From NCBI GenBank assembly GCA_951801955.1, contig CATOOV010000035.1:1-34632 (forward strand): a stretch of DNA of 34,632 bases, read 5' to 3'. The notes beneath the pieces are model-generated. The model had not been told where the DNA came from, searched no databases, and saw only the letters and a program-made list of their open reading frames with translations. The position numbers were made by a program, and so were the translations under genes. The stretch's first letter is position 1. Each line of letters starts with the position of its first letter. Source of the stretch: an uncultured Lachnospiraceae bacterium. GTDB taxonomy: Bacteria > Bacillota > Clostridia > Lachnospirales > Lachnospiraceae. Below are positions 33,522-34,632 of this stretch, piece by piece.

Positions 33522-33649
33522 GTAACTATTCAGAGCTTCATGGAAATAAATAGCAAAGCTATAAAATTTATTCCTGGTTCTGAAGATATATTTATAAAAA
33601 AAAGACATTACTAATAAGGATGTTATTTAAAAGAAAGGAAAGAAATGAT

Positions 33650-34375
33650 ATGGTTATTTGCAGAACAAAAGATTATAATGATTTAAGCCGAAAGGCAGCG
33701 AACATCATCCGTGCACAAGTGATTTTAAAGCCGGACTGTGTACTCGGGCTTGCCACTGGTTCTTCCCCAGTGGGGATTTATCAGAATTTAGTGAAATGGC
33801 ACCAGAAAGGAGATTTAGATTTTTCCAAGGTGTCCAGTATTAATTTAGATGAATACAGAGGTTTAAGACCAGATAATGACCAGAGCTACCGCTATTTTAT
33901 GGATACAAACCTTTTTAACCATATTAATATTGATAAGGCACACACATTTGTTCCAAACGGTTTAGAAGAGGATCCAAAAAAAGCATGCAGCAATTATGAC
34001 CAGATTATTGAATCTATGGGCGGAGTGGATCTTCAGCTTCTGGGGCTTGGGCACAATGGGCATATCGGATTTAATGAACCGTCGAATGTGTTCCCCAGCG
34101 GTACTCACTGTGTAGACCTTGCGCCCAGTACCATAGAGGCCAACAAACGCTTCTTTGCTTCAGAGGCAGATGTCCCCCGCCAGGCATATACCATGGGAAT
34201 CCGAAGCATTCTGTTAGCGAAAAAGATTATTATGGTGGTAAGCGGTGAGGGAAAAGCCGAAATCCTCAAAAAAGTAGTATGCGGTCCGATTACCCCAGAA
34301 GTTCCAGCTTCTGTCCTGCAGCTTCACAGGGATGTGGTGATTGTCGCAGACGAGGCGGCTTTGTCAAAATTTTAA
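33650..34375 (+). CDS. nagB: Glucosamine-6-phosphate deaminase
   Basis: The 241-residue enzyme turns GlcN-6-P into fructose-6-P and ammonia, ending the sialic acid/GlcNAc pathway. It shows LGLATGSSPVGIY (phosphate loop, near 33-45), the catalytic aspartate in SINLDEYRGL (near 65-74), and LGLGHNGHIGFNEP (near 130-143) with the active-site histidine. The length matches the short Bacillus-type NagB without the allosteric extension. ATG 33650 is chosen for AAAGGAAAG upstream; an in-frame ATG ten codons earlier lacks a site. It is divergent from nanE. Between its stop and the right IS end (34376-34508) I see no gene. Confidence 0.95.
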   Translation: MVICRTKDYNDLSRKAANIIRAQVILKPDCVLGLATGSSPVGIYQNLVKWHQKGDLDFSKVSSINLDEYRGLRPDNDQSYRYFMDTNLFNHINIDKAHTFVPNGLEEDPKKACSNYDQIIESMGGVDLQLLGLGHNGHIGFNEPSNVFPSGTHCVDLAPSTIEANKRFFASEADVPRQAYTMGIRSILLAKKIIMVVSGEGKAEILKKVVCGPITPEVPASVLQLHRDVVIVADEAALSKF

Positions 34376-34508
34376 TGCTTCAAACTTTATTTGGTATTTC
34401 ATATCCATAAATCCCAATTACCATATGAGGAAAAGCTGACCCCACATGCTAAGGCGGTCAGGAACTAGTCCTAAAATCAGAAGGAAGTTATTTTCAACCT
34501 GGAAGAAA

Positions 34509-34632
34509 GGGGCTGTCGCACTAAATAATTAGTGCGCAGCTCCTTTTCTGTACAAAAAATTACAGCCGGACTTCGAAAAGTCCGGCTGTTGGTGTAAAAT
34601 ATAAGTATGCGAAAACCTATATATTTACATCA
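34509..34632 (-). mobile_element. IS end (inverted copy, element extending off the right edge)
   Basis: This is the exact reverse complement of 3-126. It begins with the terminus GGGGCTGTCGCACTAA, has the same subterminal hairpin, and carries the terminator hairpin at 34562-34589 with its T tract on the minus strand. The transposase would lie beyond the right edge on the minus strand, pointing into the window. Confidence 0.75.

Noticed and set aside
33372..33608. 78-residue minus-strand reading frame between nanE and nagB
   Set aside because: It overlaps the nan/nag promoter region, has no ribosome site, and its composition is that of AT-rich intergenic DNA.
34376..34508. Possible terminator after nagB (CTGACC...GGTCAG near 34436-34462)
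   Set aside because: The stem is short and no T tract follows, so it is not reported as a feature.

Overview
The window looks like a chromosomal segment of a spore-forming, low-to-moderate-GC Firmicute, most likely a gut Lachnospiraceae. The basis is BlaI/BlaR1-type regulation, the AddAB recombination nuclease, AGGAGG-type ribosome sites, TTGACA/TATAAT promoters, a near-perfect sporulation sigma-K type promoter and a sialic acid/N-acetylglucosamine operon. The species cannot be named from sequence reading alone. Nearly all genes lie on the minus strand. The exceptions are a chemoreceptor gene and nagB. Both window ends carry the same 124-bp sequence in inverted orientation, ending in a GGGGCTGTCGCACTAA terminus. 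I read this as the terminator end of an insertion sequence, so the window is probably an assembly piece bounded by two IS copies.

Layout. 0-5.4 kb: a hemerythrin/response-regulator fusion, an orphan Imm51-like immunity gene beside a broken reading frame, a GNAT acetyltransferase, a GNAT remnant, an XRE regulator with a DUF6442-like membrane partner, a membrane chemoreceptor, and a 107-bp miniature element whose ends match the flanking IS. 5.4-7.7 kb: a BlaR1-like membrane protease with tandem-repeat insertions and no penicillin-binding domain, its BlaI repressor, and two operators over a clear promoter. 7.7-19.3 kb: a PrsA-like lipoprotein whose 3' end is repeated three times, a COG2509-type FAD protein, a small acidic protein, Maf, AddA, AddB, and a small phage-like protein.

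19.4-24.8 kb: the most unusual part. It is a two-gene operon of a DUF2935 protein with a cysteine-rich 12-residue tandem-repeat tail and a 1,223-residue six-domain multicopper oxidase resembling the spore Mn(II) oxidase MnxG. A sequence matching the sigma-K consensus (AC-N16-CATATATTA) lies upstream, which points to a late mother-cell, spore-surface oxidase in an apparently anaerobic lineage. 24.8-26.4 kb: a solitary DNA adenine-methyltransferase-like protein with a variant DFPY catalytic motif.

26.4-34.4 kb: a complete sialic acid pathway, transcribed nanE-nanA-SSS transporter-nanQ-ROK kinase-RpiR regulator-nagA, with nagB divergent. It takes Neu5Ac to ManNAc, ManNAc-6-P, GlcNAc-6-P, GlcN-6-P and fructose-6-P. 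The two divergent promoters have the same architecture (TTGAAA-N16-TATACT) and carry GAAA-N4-TTTC-like dyads that are plausible targets of the operon's own RpiR regulator. All calls come from reading the sequence and protein motifs; no database search was run.
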